Shown in pieces: positions 6,609 through 6,610 of a stretch of 6,610 nucleotides of DNA. Origin of the DNA: Methanobacteriota archaeon (GTDB lineage Archaea; Thermoplasmatota; E2; DHVEG-1); contig CAIYYQ010000081.1 in the NCBI GenBank assembly GCA_903930505.1, positions 1 through 6,610 on the forward strand. Direction: 5' to 3'. The stretch's first letter is position 1, and each line of letters opens with the position of its first letter. The notes beneath the pieces are model-generated. The model was not told the origin of the DNA. It ran no database searches and worked only from the letters and a program-made list of their open reading frames with translations. The position numbers and the translations under genes are program-made.

Positions 6609-6610
6609 GC

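Noticed and set aside
1..6610. CRISPR array, insertion sequence, tRNA or other RNA gene
   Set aside because: I looked for regularly spaced direct repeats, terminal inverted repeats with a transposase, and cloverleaf-like stretches. Almost all the window is protein-coding and the gaps are 89 and 10 bases long, with nothing of this kind seen.

Overview
This window looks archaeal, most likely from an uncultivated, moderately AT-rich lineage of the Thermoplasmatota/sediment-archaea type. The signs are an archaeal-type leucyl-tRNA synthetase C-terminus at the right edge, TATA boxes of the TTTAWATA kind in the one intergenic gap, oligo-T tracts directly after stop codons, and large secreted proteins with dozens of N-glycosylation sequons. 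The lineage is inferred from style and gene content; the sequence holds no rRNA or other phylogenetic marker long enough to prove it.

Layout. Bases 18-4115 (+) encode a giant cell-surface protein of about 1,365 residues. It has a signal peptide, two copies of a beta-rich surface module, an eight-bladed PQQ-like beta-propeller, four Ig/FN3-like stalk domains, and a C-terminal membrane helix with a short basic tail. Bases 4116-4204 hold a T-tract terminator, a cluster of TATA-like boxes and a GGGAG ribosome-binding site. Bases 4205-6421 (+) encode a secreted family C25 (gingipain-like) cysteine peptidase with propeptide, catalytic domain and a C-terminal CARDB/Ig-like domain. Ten bases later, on the opposite strand, lies the 3' end of leuS (6432-6608, running off the window).

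How the genes may work together. Both large products are exported. The first stays anchored in the membrane and projects a propeller and beta-domains outward; the second is a probable extracellular endopeptidase with no visible membrane anchor. Their adjacency suits extracellular protein or glycoprotein capture and degradation, but no shared operon is proven: a terminator and promoter elements lie between them. leuS is a convergent housekeeping neighbour, so this is chromosome rather than plasmid or virus.

The most interesting structural observation is in the surface protein. Each copy of a duplicated module (opening with W-T-D-x-F and closing with S-I-x-x-x-I-L-D ... W-S-I) is split by a different inserted domain: a jelly-roll-like domain in copy 1 and the whole propeller in copy 2. 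No mobile element, CRISPR array, tRNA or rRNA was seen.
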